From: Candidatus Cybelea tumulisoli
GTDB taxonomy: Bacteria; Vulcanimicrobiota; Vulcanimicrobiia; Vulcanimicrobiales; Vulcanimicrobiaceae
NCBI GenBank assembly: GCA_003167155.1
Contig: PMTY01000051.1
Location: forward strand, 1-38,205
Direction of reading: 5' to 3'
Length of the DNA: 38,205 nt
A program made the position numbers and the translations under genes. A model generated the notes under the pieces. That model was not told the DNA's origin. It saw nothing but the letters and a program-made list of their open reading frames with translations, and did no database searches. Positions 8,192 through 17,654 of the stretch are shown piece by piece. Every line of letters begins with the position of its first letter. The stretch's first letter is position 1.

Positions 8192-9351
8192 TGGATCAGG
8201 CCGCCTTTGAGGACGAGCTGTGGCTCGCACAGCGCGCGCACGTCTTGACCCACGTCGCCGCGCAAGAGCAGCAGATCGGCCGGCTCGCCGACCGCAAGGA
8301 GCCCCTTATGCAAGCCGACGAGTTCGGCGGCAACGTTTGTCGCTGCGTGCAAGGCTTGTTGCGGCGTCATGCCCAGCAACGACCACATCAACTCGACCTC
8401 TCGCGCGTAATCTTCGTGATAGTTGTATGGCGTACCGGCGTCCGAGCCGCCGGCGATCCGCACGCCGTTTTCGTACGCCTTCCGAAGGTTCTGCGCCATC
8501 ACATCGCCCAAGGTGCGCGCCTTTTTCTGGACGTACTCGGGCTGCTGGCCATCTTCGAGGTGCGCCAAGATGCAGGTCGGCGCGCTCAGCGTCGGGACGA
8601 GATAGACGTTGCGTTCCTTGAATAGTTCGATCGCTTCGTCGTCGAGCAGCGTTCCGTGCTCGATCGAATCGATGCCGGCGCGCAGTGCATTCTTGATGCC
8701 CTGCGTGCCGATCGCATGCGCCGCCACGCGCAAACCGTGACGATGCGCCTCCTCGATGGCCGAGCTCAGCTCATCGGGCGTCAGCTGCGCGTTGCCCGGT
8801 ACGGCGCCCTTGGTAAGCACGCCGCCCGTCGCGATCAGCTTGATGCAATCCGCGCCCGCCCACATCTGTTCGCGGACGGCCTTGCGCGCGTCCCAGGGTG
8901 AATCCACGGCGCGCCCGATCGGCCAGCCGTGACCGCCGGTCATGCAGAGCACGGCCCCGGCGGCACGCATGCGCGGCCCGGGAATGCGCCCCTCTTCGAT
9001 CGCGTCGCGAATGTCCGGCGCGATCGCGTGGGAGCCGCCGACGTCGCGAATGGTCGTGACGCCGGCTTTGACCGACTTTCGGGCGTTCTCCACCGCGCGC
9101 AGCATGCGCTGATTTACCGTCGTCGTCGAGATCATCCCCATCATGTCGGGCTCGCCGCTTGCTTCGAGATGTGCGTGCGCGTTGACCAGGCCCGGCGTTA
9201 CGCACGTCGCCTCGAGATCGCACTGGCCGCTTGCCGCGCGAATCGCCTCAATGCGTCCGTCGTTTACGACGAGATCGACGTTGCGCTTGGGCGGGTCCAG
9301 CGTTCCGTCGTAAAGAATCCCCGCGCGAACGATCATGCGCGGGTATTCCAA
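8188..9351 (-). CDS. Metal-dependent amidohydrolase (imidazolonepropionase/prolidase-like)
   Basis: 387 residues. It shows the amidohydrolase TIM-barrel metal set in order: HAH in TPGLVNAHAHLEASG, the carbamylatable Lys in DCIKLIATGG, His in RVAAHAIGT, His in DSIEHGTLL, and Asp in GGSDAGTP. It would hydrolyse a C-N bond of an amide, imide or peptide-like substrate; the substrate is unknown. Two starts are possible: TTG at 9351, preceded by GAGG at good spacing, and ATG at 9336, nearer the usual family N-terminus but with a poor ribosome-binding site. It follows the MarC-like gene by 24 bases and overlaps the phosphoesterase gene by ATGA. Confidence 0.88.
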   Translation of the reverse strand: MEYPRMIVRAGILYDGTLDPPKRNVDLVVNDGRIEAIRAASGQCDLEATCVTPGLVNAHAHLEASGEPDMMGMISTTTVNQRMLRAVENARKSVKAGVTTIRDVGGSHAIAPDIRDAIEEGRIPGPRMRAAGAVLCMTGGHGWPIGRAVDSPWDARKAVREQMWAGADCIKLIATGGVLTKGAVPGNAQLTPDELSSAIEEAHRHGLRVAAHAIGTQGIKNALRAGIDSIEHGTLLDDEAIELFKERNVYLVPTLSAPTCILAHLEDGQQPEYVQKKARTLGDVMAQNLRKAYENGVRIAGGSDAGTPYNYHEDYAREVELMWSLLGMTPQQALHAATNVAAELVGLHKGLLAVGEPADLLLLRGDVGQDVRALCEPQLVLKGGLIQ

Positions 9352-9375
9352 GCCGCCTCAAGGCGAGTCCTTTTG

Positions 9376-10017
9376 TTAAATCTTGAGATTCGTCAGAGCG
9401 GCTATGCCGTTGACGACCAGCTGCACCGCGATCGAGGCAACGATGATTCCGACGACCCGGCTGACCGCATCGATGCCCGTCTCCCCAAACCACATGGTGA
9501 GGCGTTCGGAGGCGCGCATGAAGAGGTACGTGATGAATACGACGACGACGGCAACGGCGACGAAGATGCCGGCGTTGAGAAACCGGTGCGGCGCCGACGG
9601 AAAGACCAACGCGACGCTCGCGGTCAACGCACCCGGACCAGTAATGATCGGAATCGCGAGCGGAAAGACCGAGGGGTCGCTCTGCGGAGCCACGGCTTTG
9701 GCTTCTCCCGCCGTCTGACGATCGGTCTTCTCGGCGAAGACCATGTTGAATCCAACTTTGAGCAGCAGCAACCCGCCGGCGATCTTGAAGGCGCCGATCT
9801 CCACTCCAAGGGCTTTCAGGAGCGCCTCTCCGATGAAAGCAAAGACGATCAGGGTGATCCCAGCGACGATCGATGCCCGTAACGCAATGCGCTCTTGGTC
9901 GCCCAGAGGGCGCCCCTCAGTCAAGGTGGCGAAGGCCGCGGCCGCTTCGATCGGATTGAGCATCGCAACCAGTGTCACGAAAACCGAGAAGGTACGGGCG
10001 AGTGATTCGGTCAGCAT
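9376..10017 (-). CDS. MarC/NAAT-family integral membrane protein
   Basis: 213 residues with six predicted membrane segments, starting FSVFVTLVAMLNPIEAAAAF, which is the family's first helix with its Asn-Pro pair, and including VFPLAIPIITGPGALTASVAL, the conserved PxITGPG motif. The family (E. coli MarC, YhgN) is annotated as putative transporters, with neutral amino acid transport reported for one archaeal member; physiological role is otherwise unclear. The start overlaps the end of purK by 7 bases, so it is co-transcribed with purine synthesis genes here. Confidence 0.88.
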   Translation of the reverse strand: MLTESLARTFSVFVTLVAMLNPIEAAAAFATLTEGRPLGDQERIALRASIVAGITLIVFAFIGEALLKALGVEIGAFKIAGGLLLLKVGFNMVFAEKTDRQTAGEAKAVAPQSDPSVFPLAIPIITGPGALTASVALVFPSAPHRFLNAGIFVAVAVVVVFITYLFMRASERLTMWFGETGIDAVSRVVGIIVASIAVQLVVNGIAALTNLKI

Positions 10018-11153
10018 CGGGACCAGCTCAGCTTTGCGTAGGCGGATTCGGCCCGAGCAACTGCCGCGGCGTCGACCGGTCCGTCGACGAGCATCGTGAA
10101 ATGCCCCATCTTGCGGCGCGCGACGGCGTGGCGCTTACCGTAGACGTGAAGAACGATCGATGGATCGCGCAGCAACTCGGCGATACCCGTCAGGCGATCG
10201 CCCGTGCCGTCGCCCAACACGTTGATCATGACGGCGTTGGCAAGCAGTCGCGGCGGCGAAAGCGGCAAATCGCAGATCGCGCGAACTTGCTGCTCGAACT
10301 GCGAGCACGGCGTCACGTCGATCGTGTAGTGGCCGCTGTTGTGCGGCCGCGGCGCGATCTCGTTGACGAGCAGCTCGCCGGTCGTGGAGAGGAAGAACTC
10401 AACGCAGTAGGTGCCGACGATGCCGAGCCGGCGCCCGACCACCGCGGCCATCTCCGTTGCCTGCTTCGCAGTCGCGGCGTTAACGCGGGCGGGCGCGATC
10501 GTCATCGTGAGGATGCCACGATCGTGCGTGTTCTCGGCAACCGGGTAGGCAACCAACTCGTCGAGCGCGTTGCGCGTCGCAATCACGCTCAGTTCGCAAG
10601 CAAGCGGAACTTTTGCCTCGAAAATCAGCTCGGCGCCGCCGGATTGCGCGAGCGCCTCGCGGGCTTGCCCGATCGCAGCGGCCTCCCACTGTCCCTTGCC
10701 GTCGTAGCCGCCGCGCACCGTTTTAATTACGGCCGGGAAGCCGATCCGTTCGGCGGCGCGCGCGAGGTCGTCGAGGTTCCGCACGGCCGCGAATGGCGTG
10801 GTTGCCAGACCAGCATCGCGCGCGAACTCTTTCTCGAGCAGCCGGTTCTGCGTGACTTGCAGCACGCTGCTGCCGGGCAGTACGCGATGCGAGAGGGCTT
10901 CCAGATGACGGACCGATCCGATATCGATGTTCTCGAACTCGTAGGTGATGACGTCGCTGCGGCGCCCCAGCTCTTCGATCGCCGAAAGATCCTCGTATGC
11001 GGCGACGATCTGATCGTCGGCAACCTGCCCGCAGGGAGAGTGCTCGTGCGGATCGAGCGTTATGACGTCGTATCCCATCCGCTTCGCATCGAGCGCAAAC
11101 ATGCGGCCGAGTTGGCCGCCGCCGATCACGCCGATCGTTTGAATTGATTTCAA
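10011..11153 (-). CDS. purK: 5-(carboxyamino)imidazole ribonucleotide synthase
   Basis: 380 residues. Catalyses the ATP-dependent carboxylation of AIR to N5-CAIR in purine synthesis. Seen: N-terminal [31 protein letters not shown], the ATP-grasp segments [18 protein letters not shown] and [27 protein letters not shown]. The open frame extends far upstream across purE, but there is no ATG near the family N-terminus; a TTG at 11153 overlapping the purE stop (TTGA) places the start exactly at the conserved [12 protein letters not shown] and is preferred. Directly coupled to purE upstream and to the MarC-like gene downstream. Confidence 0.93.
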   Translation of the reverse strand: MKSIQTIGVIGGGQLGRMFALDAKRMGYDVITLDPHEHSPCGQVADDQIVAAYEDLSAIEELGRRSDVITYEFENIDIGSVRHLEALSHRVLPGSSVLQVTQNRLLEKEFARDAGLATTPFAAVRNLDDLARAAERIGFPAVIKTVRGGYDGKGQWEAAAIGQAREALAQSGGAELIFEAKVPLACELSVIATRNALDELVAYPVAENTHDRGILTMTIAPARVNAATAKQATEMAAVVGRRLGIVGTYCVEFFLSTTGELLVNEIAPRPHNSGHYTIDVTPCSQFEQQVRAICDLPLSPPRLLANAVMINVLGDGTGDRLTGIAELLRDPSIVLHVYGKRHAVARRKMGHFTMLVDGPVDAAAVARAESAYAKLSWSRC

Positions 11154-11641
11154 TCGAGCGTGCTGGAGGCCGCCGCATCGTGCATGCGGGTGACGTAGGT
11201 AGCAAGCCGCTTCGCGACGCCGGCATCGTTGAGCGCCACGATGCGCGCCGCAAACAACGCGGCGTTCACCGCGCCGCCAATGGCCATCGTTGCGACCGGC
11301 ACGCCAGGCGGCATCTGCACGATCGAGAGCATCGAGTCCAGACCGCCGGCGCGAGACGACTGAATCGGAACGCCGATCACGGGAACGAGCGTTTTTGCCG
11401 CCGTCATGCCTGGCAAATGCGCGGCCCCGCCCGCGCCTGCGATAATCGCCGTCAACCCACGTTGCGACGCGGATGCCGCATATTCGAACATTTCGTCGGG
11501 CATACGATGGGCGGATACCACGCGCACCTCGCAGGGAATCTGCAGTTCGTCGAGCGTATCGCGAGCCGCCGACATCGTCTCCCAATCCGAACGGCTGCCC
11601 ATGATGATTCCGACAATCGGTGCTTTTCCCGCTTGCGCCAC
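11150..11641 (-). CDS. purE: N5-carboxyaminoimidazole ribonucleotide mutase
   Basis: 163 residues. Rearranges N5-CAIR to CAIR, the step after PurK. It has the class I PurE signatures [13 protein letters not shown] (phosphate loop) and [15 protein letters not shown] (catalytic His), then [18 protein letters not shown] and [12 protein letters not shown] start at 11641 with GAAGG at 7-base spacing. First gene of the minus-strand operon; the next 59 bases upstream, shared with the divergent glycosidase gene, include a near-palindrome at 11641-11657 and a dispersed repeat copy, and must hold both promoters. Confidence 0.95.
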   Translation of the reverse strand: MAQAGKAPIVGIIMGSRSDWETMSAARDTLDELQIPCEVRVVSAHRMPDEMFEYAASASQRGLTAIIAGAGGAAHLPGMTAAKTLVPVIGVPIQSSRAGGLDSMLSIVQMPPGVPVATMAIGGAVNAALFAARIVALNDAGVAKRLATYVTRMHDAAASSTLD

Positions 11642-11670
11642 CGCGAGGCCTTCGCGGGTACGACAAGGTT

Positions 11671-11693
11671 GTCATCCTGAGCGGAGTCGAAGG
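11671..11693. repeat. Dispersed short palindromic repeat, copy 2
   Basis: CCTGAGCGGAGTCGAAGG core with GTCAT in front, in the purE/glycosidase divergent gap. Its last bases (GAAGGG) lie 6 bases before the ATG at 11701 and can serve as that gene's ribosome-binding site. Confidence 0.85.
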
Positions 11694-11700
11694 GCCCGCC

Positions 11701-12873
11701 ATGGCGCGCTTTCTTCTCGGCATCAACTACTGGCCGCGCAGGAGCGCGATGTACATGTGGCAGCAGTTCGATCTCGACGAGATCGGCGAAGATATGGCGC
11801 GGATAAAGGCGTTCGGCCTCGACGTCGTGCGCTTTTTCTTGATGTGGGAGGCATTCCAGCCGGAGCCTAACGCGATGGATGCGGGCGCGTTGCGTCGCTT
11901 CGATGCGGTCATGGACGTCATCGCCGGTGCCGGACTGCAGGCGATGCCCACACTTTTCTGCGGTCATATGAGCGGAGTGAATTGGTTGCCGCCGTGGACG
12001 CTCGAACCCCAGACGAGCCAAGGACGCTTCCGGACGATCAGTCGCGGCGCCGTCGTCGATCGCTCGATCGGCGATTTCTATGCGAACCCCGAACTGCTGC
12101 GCGCACAAGTGCTCTTTGCGCGGCGCGTCGGGGAACGGGTGCGCGAGCATCCGGGCCTCTTCGCGTGGGATCTCGGCAACGAATTTTCCAATCTTCGCGA
12201 ACCGGCTCGACCGGAAGACGCAGCCGAATGGAGCCTGCGGCTGACCGAGACTCTTCTCGACGCTTCAGGTGGCCGCGTGACGGGCGGAATGCACGGCGAA
12301 GATCTCGAGCGAGATCGCAGTATCCGGCCGTCGAGCATCGCGCTTCCGTGGAGCTTCCCAACGATGCACGGCTATTCGGTCTACAGCGCGTTCGCGCGCG
12401 ACCGTCTCGACACCAATGTCGTACCGTTTCTCTGCCAACTGCAAGCGTCGTTTAGCGGCAAGGCCGTACTCCTTAGCGAGCTGGGTAATCCGGAGTGTCC
12501 GCCGCAGAGCAATCGTGTCAACGGCTTCGCCTGTTTGGACGAGACCGAGATGGCACGCTACGGGCGAGGTGCTATCGATCGGCTTCACGCGCGCGGGGCG
12601 CTGGGAGCGTTTTGGTGGTGCTGGGCCGACTACGATCCTGCCTTGGCGCAACTGCCGCCATTCGATTGCGCGCCGCACGAACTGCGCTTCGGCGTCGTCC
12701 GCAGCGACGGTACCGCAAAACCGGTTGCGCAGATGCTCGCGCAACTCGCCGCTGAAGCTCGCCAGGTTGTCACCCCACCGCCGGCCCCGATTGCCGATGA
12801 AGGGGAACACTACGCAGGCCTGCCGCAGAGCATCGAGCGCGAATACCGCGAGTACTGCGAAAACTATGCCTGA
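11701..12873 (+). CDS. Glycoside hydrolase, clan GH-A (GH5-like TIM barrel)
   Basis: 390 residues. The start at 11701 (MARFLLGINYWPRRSAMYMW) fits the family's first strand; upstream codons in frame only read the dispersed repeat. Features of a retaining clan-A glycosidase: GINYWP, an acid/base Asn-Glu pair in AWDLGNEFS (Glu161), HGYSVYSA, a second Glu in LLSELGNP (Glu260, likely nucleophile), and WWCWADYDP. No signal peptide, so probably cytoplasmic. Beta-galactosidase, mannanase or glucosidase activity cannot be distinguished. The end overlaps the SDR gene by 8 bases, so the two form an operon. Confidence 0.75.
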   Translation: MARFLLGINYWPRRSAMYMWQQFDLDEIGEDMARIKAFGLDVVRFFLMWEAFQPEPNAMDAGALRRFDAVMDVIAGAGLQAMPTLFCGHMSGVNWLPPWTLEPQTSQGRFRTISRGAVVDRSIGDFYANPELLRAQVLFARRVGERVREHPGLFAWDLGNEFSNLREPARPEDAAEWSLRLTETLLDASGGRVTGGMHGEDLERDRSIRPSSIALPWSFPTMHGYSVYSAFARDRLDTNVVPFLCQLQASFSGKAVLLSELGNPECPPQSNRVNGFACLDETEMARYGRGAIDRLHARGALGAFWWCWADYDPALAQLPPFDCAPHELRFGVVRSDGTAKPVAQMLAQLAAEARQVVTPPPAPIADEGEHYAGLPQSIEREYREYCENYA

Positions 12874-13984
12874 CAACGGGCGCGTTCTCATCGTTACCGG
12901 CGCCAGCTCCGGCATCGGCGCAGCGCTCGCGCGCGCCGCGGCCGGCGCCGGCTATCGCGTCGCAATCGTCGCGCGCCGAGCCGAGCGGCTCGAAGAAGTC
13001 GCACGAGCGATTCGCGACGGAGGCGGTGCGGTCGTTTCAGTCGTGGGCGACGTTACGGCAGACGATATGCCGGCGCGAATCGTCAGTACGACGCTCGGCT
13101 CCTTCGGGCGAATCGACGCGGTCGTCAACAACGCGGGCAGTGGTGCTTTCGGCGCGCTGCTCGAGCAAACCGATGCCGCCATCGAGGCACAATGGCGGCT
13201 TCACGTCGTCGCGCCGTTGAAACTCTCTCGCGCGGCGCTGCCGCATCTCGAAGCCGTTCGCGGACAACTCGTCTTTCTCGGCTCGGGAATCGCCCGCGTG
13301 CCGCTCCCCAACTACGGTGCCTACGCGCTGGCCAAGGCCGCGATTCGAGCTGCGGCGACTCAGTTGCGACGGGAGCTGCGCGACCGCGGAGTTGCCGTCA
13401 AGTACGTCGACCCCGGCCTGGTCGCCACCGAGTTTCACAAAGCGATGGGAATCGAACGCGCGAGCGAAGTTCCGGCGGCCTCGCCGGACGCCGTCGCGCG
13501 TGCGATCTTGCGCGGAATCGCACGCCGTTCCGCGGTAGTCAACGCCGTGCCATTGCACACCGGCGTCGCCGTCCTCGGCGAATGGTGCGCAATGCTCGCC
13601 GACCCGTTCATCATTTCGCGGCTCTCCCCGCGAAGGGCAGCCAGCCCGCCACCTGTCACCCTGAGCGGAGCCGAAGGGCGACAGCCGCCTCCTGTCACCC
13701 TGAGCGCAGTCGAAGGGCGACAGGCACCCACTTCATTCGAGGCGGCGCTCGCGCCGGTGGCGCGGCGCATGGAGCGCATCAAACTGCCGGCGCAGGTCTT
13801 ACGCAACGCGCTCGTACCCGGCGCGACGGTCGAGCTCAACGCGCTGGCGATGCAGTGGGCGGGAATGCCGAATAAAAACGAGCGCGCGGCGCTGCGAGAG
13901 GCACTCGACGCACTTGCGGCCGCCGGTTATCTGGAACCGCTAGGCGACGAGACCTGGAAAGTTACACGCGGCGCAGATACTTGA
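12866..13984 (+). CDS. Short-chain dehydrogenase/reductase with C-terminal extension
   Basis: 372 residues from the ATG at 12866, which overlaps the glycosidase stop. Residues 1-255 are a classical SDR: TGASSGIG nucleotide loop (from residue 11), VVNNAG, Ser in FLGSGIARV, and YALAK (Tyr153, Lys157). NADP preference is suggested by ARRAER after the second strand. SDRs usually stop near 250 residues; here two tandem dispersed repeats are translated in frame (residues about 263-287), followed by an 85-residue tail (RMERIKLPAQVLRNAL ... AAAGYLEPLGDE) that looks like a small winged-helix-like domain of unknown role. The 3' end overlaps the convergent permease gene by 23 bases. Confidence 0.85.
   Translation: MPDNGRVLIVTGASSGIGAALARAAAGAGYRVAIVARRAERLEEVARAIRDGGGAVVSVVGDVTADDMPARIVSTTLGSFGRIDAVVNNAGSGAFGALLEQTDAAIEAQWRLHVVAPLKLSRAALPHLEAVRGQLVFLGSGIARVPLPNYGAYALAKAAIRAAATQLRRELRDRGVAVKYVDPGLVATEFHKAMGIERASEVPAASPDAVARAILRGIARRSAVVNAVPLHTGVAVLGEWCAMLADPFIISRLSPRRAASPPPVTLSGAEGRQPPPVTLSAVEGRQAPTSFEAALAPVARRMERIKLPAQVLRNALVPGATVELNALAMQWAGMPNKNERAALREALDALAAAGYLEPLGDETWKVTRGADT
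13653..13684. repeat. Dispersed short palindromic repeat, copy 3 (inside SDR gene)
   Basis: CTGTCACCCT ... AGGGCGACAG arms (one A-G/C mismatch) flank a 12-base loop, so the unit can fold as a hairpin. It is in frame within the SDR coding sequence. Confidence 0.85.
13692..13723. repeat. Dispersed short palindromic repeat, copy 4 (inside SDR gene)
   Basis: Same 32-base hairpin unit as copy 3, seven bases downstream in direct orientation, with GCAGTC in the loop instead of GGAGCC. The pair inserts about 25 residues into the SDR linker without breaking the frame. Confidence 0.85.
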
Positions 13985-14776
13985 GCCCAATCGCCAAAAA
14001 GAAGAGCAGCGTCGCAAGCAAGACGATCGTCGCGCCGCTCGAGGCGCGCACGTAATACGAGAGATAGAGTCCGCCCTCGGTGCTCGCCGCCCCGAAGAGC
14101 GCGGCTAATATCATCATCGGCGAAAAGCGCGACGTCAGCTGATAGGCGGCCGCCGCCGGCGTGACCAGCAGCGCTGCAACCAGGACGATGCCAACCGCCT
14201 GCAACGCGACGACGATCGTTAGCGCCAGCATCACGAGCAGCGCATATTCGTAGGCCGGCGACTTGATGCCGCTGGCCTGCGCGACGACCGGATCGAACGT
14301 CGTGTACAACAGGCCCCGAAAAAGCACGGCAACCGTAACGCCGACCACGACGCTCAGACCGAGAATTAACCACAGATCCTGCGGCTGGACGGCCAGGATG
14401 TCGCCAAAGAGAAAACTCTGGAGATCGACTGCATAGCTGCGCTGCTGGCTCATCAAAAAAACGCCCAAGGCGAACATGCCGGTGAAGAGCACGCCGATCG
14501 TCGTATCGAGCGATATGCGGCCACGTCGATGGACGAACCCGATCCCAACGGCGGTGAGCACGGCAACGATGCCGGCACCGATGTAGAAGTTCGCGCCGCG
14601 CAGATACGCGATGACGATCCCAGCGAAGGATGCGTGCGCGATGCCGTCACCGATGAACGATAGCTTGCGCAGAACGACATAGGTGCCCATCGTCGAGCAG
14701 AGCAGCCCAACTGCCAGCGCCGCAACGAATGCCCGCTGCATAAACGCATAATGAAACGGCTCCAGCAACAGTGTCA

Positions 14777-14777
<1 letters not shown>
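13962..14777 (-). CDS. Zinc/manganese-type ABC transporter permease (ZnuB/MntB/TroC family)
   Basis: 271 residues from the ATG at 14777 (TGATG overlap with the ATPase stop; a GTG at 14780 would add one residue). It has about eight hydrophobic segments and family motifs: MGTYVVLRKLSFIGDGIAHA near the N-terminus (GDxxAHA region), GVLFTGMFALG, and the ALQAVGIVLVAALLVTPAAAA segment near the end. It forms the membrane channel of a metal ion importer with the ATPase and binding protein encoded just upstream. Metal identity (Zn or Mn) cannot be set from the permease. Confidence 0.9.
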
Positions 14778-15561
<784 letters not shown>

Positions 15562-15565
<4 letters not shown>

Positions 15566-16446
15566 TTCAAGGCATGCACGATGACGTTCGTGTCGTAGGT
15601 CAGCATCGCAATGTAGTTTGCGACGCGCGGATCGGTACCGACGGAATCGTCGTAGAGGTCCTCGACGACCGCGATGCCCGCGCCTTGCGCGATGGCGTAC
15701 AAAATCTTGGGACTATACTCGGGTTCGCTAAAGACGCCGTGAACGTGATGCTGCTTGGCCAGGTCGATCAACTGCGCGACCTGCTGTGGATTCGGCTCTT
15801 GGCCCGGATTTCGCTCGACGAAGCCCAGCGTCGTGATTCCGAAACGGTCGTTATAGTACTGCCAGGCGTTGTGGAAGACGATCATGTAGCGATGCGAAGG
15901 CGGAACGGTGGCGATCTGCTGCCGGATCTGGCCGATCAGATCGTCGAGCCGCCGATCGTAGCTGGCGGCGTTGCGGCGATAGGCGTCGCCATGTGCCGGA
16001 TCGACGGCGATCAGCGCATCGCGGATCTTCGCAACGTAGTGTTTGGCGAACACCGGGTCCATCCACAGATGCGGGTTGAGATTCTTGACCGGCAGACCTT
16101 GCGCGCAGACGACGACGCGAAGACTGGGCTTGCCGGCGTCACGCAGAAGCCGATCGAGCCAGGTTTCGAGCCCGGCTCCGTTTTCGACCAATACGTCGGC
16201 ATCGGCGACGGCCGCAACGTCCTGCGGCGCGGGCGCGAAGGTTTCCGGCGACGCGCCGATCGGTACGATATTTTTCACGCTCACATACTCGCCGCCGACG
16301 CCCTGAACGAACGAGTTGAGCGTCGAAATCGTCGTCGCCACGCGAATCTTTCCTTGCTGAGCCTGCGTAACGGCGACGGGCGCCTTATGCGCGCACGCCG
16401 ACAACAGGAGCGCAAACGCGCCCGCGATTACCGGCAGGCGCCGCAT
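15562..16446 (-). CDS. Metal ABC transporter substrate-binding lipoprotein (ZnuA/TroA family)
   Basis: 294 residues. Lipoprotein signal ends LLLSAC (Cys18). Two-lobed TroA-type receptor: IRVATTISTLNSFVQGVGGE, then SPETFAPAPQDV where most relatives have a PHxxxPxPxD metal His; here Glu stands in that place. The other ligands are present: His in NPHLWMDP, His in MIVFHNAW, and Asp in the C-terminal LYDDSVG. It would capture Zn or Mn in the periplasm and pass it to the permease. Its start overlaps the Fur-type regulator gene by 19 bases, and its stop overlaps the ATPase start. Confidence 0.9.
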
Positions 16447-16820
16447 TTTCCGAAAAACTCAATCGCGTGCCCGTCGAGCTCAAAGCCGTTGAGCGCGCGC
16501 AGCGACTCGGCGAACTGCTCCATTGCGGCACAATCGACATCTTCGACGCGTCCGCACGCGCGGCAGATCGCGTGATGATGATGACGGCTCGGTTCGCAAA
16601 GCATGTAGGTCACCTCACCGTCGGCATCGGGGCGGGCGGTGATGTCGCCTTTGGCCTGCAAGCGATCGAGCGTGCGATAGACGGTCGAAAGCGAGACGCG
16701 CGCGCCGACACGCTCGAGCCCTTGATGGATTTGCGCGGCCGAAAGAAAGCGAGGCTCGCGCGCGAGGATCGATGCGATCCACTCCCGCGGCCGCGTCACA
16801 TAATCGGCCCGAATGCCCAT
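16428..16820 (-). CDS. Fur-family metal-responsive repressor, probably Zur-like
   Basis: 130 residues. Winged helix with FLSAAQIHQGL and VSLSTVYRTLDRLQAKGDI (recognition helix), then the metal-binding core RHHHHAICRACGRVEDVDC and a C-terminal CGAC; the two Cys-x2-Cys pairs form the structural Zn site of the family. It is the first gene of the metal importer operon, so control of that operon and of itself is likely, through the palindrome at 16834-16852 just in front of the start. Zur is favoured by the neighbours; Mur or PerR are alternatives. Confidence 0.9.
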   Translation of the reverse strand: MGIRADYVTRPREWIASILAREPRFLSAAQIHQGLERVGARVSLSTVYRTLDRLQAKGDITARPDADGEVTYMLCEPSRHHHHAICRACGRVEDVDCAAMEQFAESLRALNGFELDGHAIEFFGKCGACR

Positions 16821-16833
16821 TGGGGCTACCTCA

Positions 16834-16852
16834 TTTGCGAACTATTCGCAAA
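16834..16852. promoter_or_regulatory. Candidate Fur/Zur operator
   Basis: TTTGCGAACTATTCGCAAA is a perfect 8-base inverted repeat with a 3-base centre, 13 bases before the regulator's start codon and next to its GAGG ribosome-binding site. Size, AT-rich ends and place fit a Fur-family box acting on the whole metal importer operon. Confidence 0.7.
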
Positions 16853-16873
16853 AATCCCGCGTCAGGTTCCGTG

Positions 16874-17500
16874 TCACGAAGGGGTCGGCGAGGGGCAGGT
16901 CGCCACCGTCGCCTTTGCCTGACTGTGGACCTGGTCGCGCCAGTAGGCGGACGTATCGGCCCAGGACGGCAGCGTCAAGCCAACCGCTTGTGCGCGGCTT
17001 TGCACCTTGGGGATCACGTCGGTAAAGATCGCCGGCACCGGACCGCCGGAATCGTTGATGACGGTAGCCATCGAGAGCCAGGCATCGGAGAGCATCAGCT
17101 TCGGGAACGCCTGAGCGGCAGCCGGACACGACGCGTCCAACTTGGCAGCGACATCGGATTCAAGCGTGAGGGCCCACGCAGTCGTCGCAGCGATTTCCGC
17201 AAAAAGCGGCGCTCGCGCCGCGTCGCTGGCGCAGATGCTGTCGAGTATGTCGCGCTCCTCCCGGAGCGTCGCGAGCAGGCCGGTAATTGCACCGATCCGC
17301 TGCAGCAGATCGCTCGCGCTGCTCCCGGGTGCGTGCCGATCGAAATCGCGAACGCGCGCGTAGGCCTCGTCCACGGTCTGGCTGTTGCAGCGGTTCACTG
17401 CCACTCGTACCGGAGTCCCGGCTCGAAGCGGTGCGCCCGCGCCGGCGAGGGCTACACACACGAGCAGCACAGCGGCGGAAATGCGCAAGCCTTTCCTCAT
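16874..17500 (-). CDS. Exported protein of unknown function
   Basis: 208 residues from the ATG at 17500. The open frame runs further upstream, but that part is the antisense of the tRNA and a dispersed repeat and is not accepted. The start MRKGLRISAAVLLVCVALAGAGAPLRAG is a clear signal peptide with an AxA-like cleavage region. The mature part is mainly helical, has four Cys (NRCNSQ, SICASD, DASCPAA, ATCPSP) that could form disulfides, and ends in a Pro/Ser-rich tail. No family recognised. It is upstream of and on the same strand as the metal regulator operon, 53 bases apart, with the operator in between, so it is probably a separate unit. Confidence 0.6.
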   Translation of the reverse strand: MRKGLRISAAVLLVCVALAGAGAPLRAGTPVRVAVNRCNSQTVDEAYARVRDFDRHAPGSSASDLLQRIGAITGLLATLREERDILDSICASDAARAPLFAEIAATTAWALTLESDVAAKLDASCPAAAQAFPKLMLSDAWLSMATVINDSGGPVPAIFTDVIPKVQSRAQAVGLTLPSWADTSAYWRDQVHSQAKATVATCPSPTPS

Positions 17501-17550
17501 TTGCTTTGACAGGTGCCTACTCCGGCGCGTACAATCCTCCACGTCGCCCG

Positions 17551-17576
17551 TGTCACCCTGAGCGGAGTCGAAGGGC
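17551..17576. repeat. Dispersed short palindromic repeat, copy 5
   Basis: TGTCACCCTGAGCGGAGTCG followed by AAGGGC, immediately in front of the tRNA-Ala gene. Confidence 0.85.
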
Positions 17577-17578
17577 GT

Positions 17579-17654
17579 GGGGATGTAGCTCAGCTGGTAG
17601 AGCACTTGCTTCGCATGTAAGGGGTCTGGGGTTCGAGTCCCCACATCTCCACCA
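17579..17654 (+). tRNA. tRNA-Ala (anticodon CGC)
   Basis: A full cloverleaf can be drawn: acceptor GGGGATG/CATCTCC including the G3-U70 pair that marks alanine tRNAs, D-stem GCTC/GAGC, anticodon stem CTTGC/GTAAG with loop TTCGCAT (anticodon CGC), T-stem TGGGG/CCCCA with loop TTCGAGT, discriminator A and an encoded CCA end. The 3' two-thirds are overlapped on the other strand by the end of the recombinase gene, so the tRNA is the integration target. Confidence 0.95.

Noticed and set aside
11154-11726. Upstream open extension of purK across purE
   Set aside because: It overlaps purE in another frame; the TTG at 11153 gives the family N-terminus.
17501-17644. N-terminal extension of the exported protein, beginning MGTRTPDPLHAKQVLY
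   Set aside because: This is the antisense of tRNA-Ala plus a dispersed repeat; the signal peptide starts at 17500.
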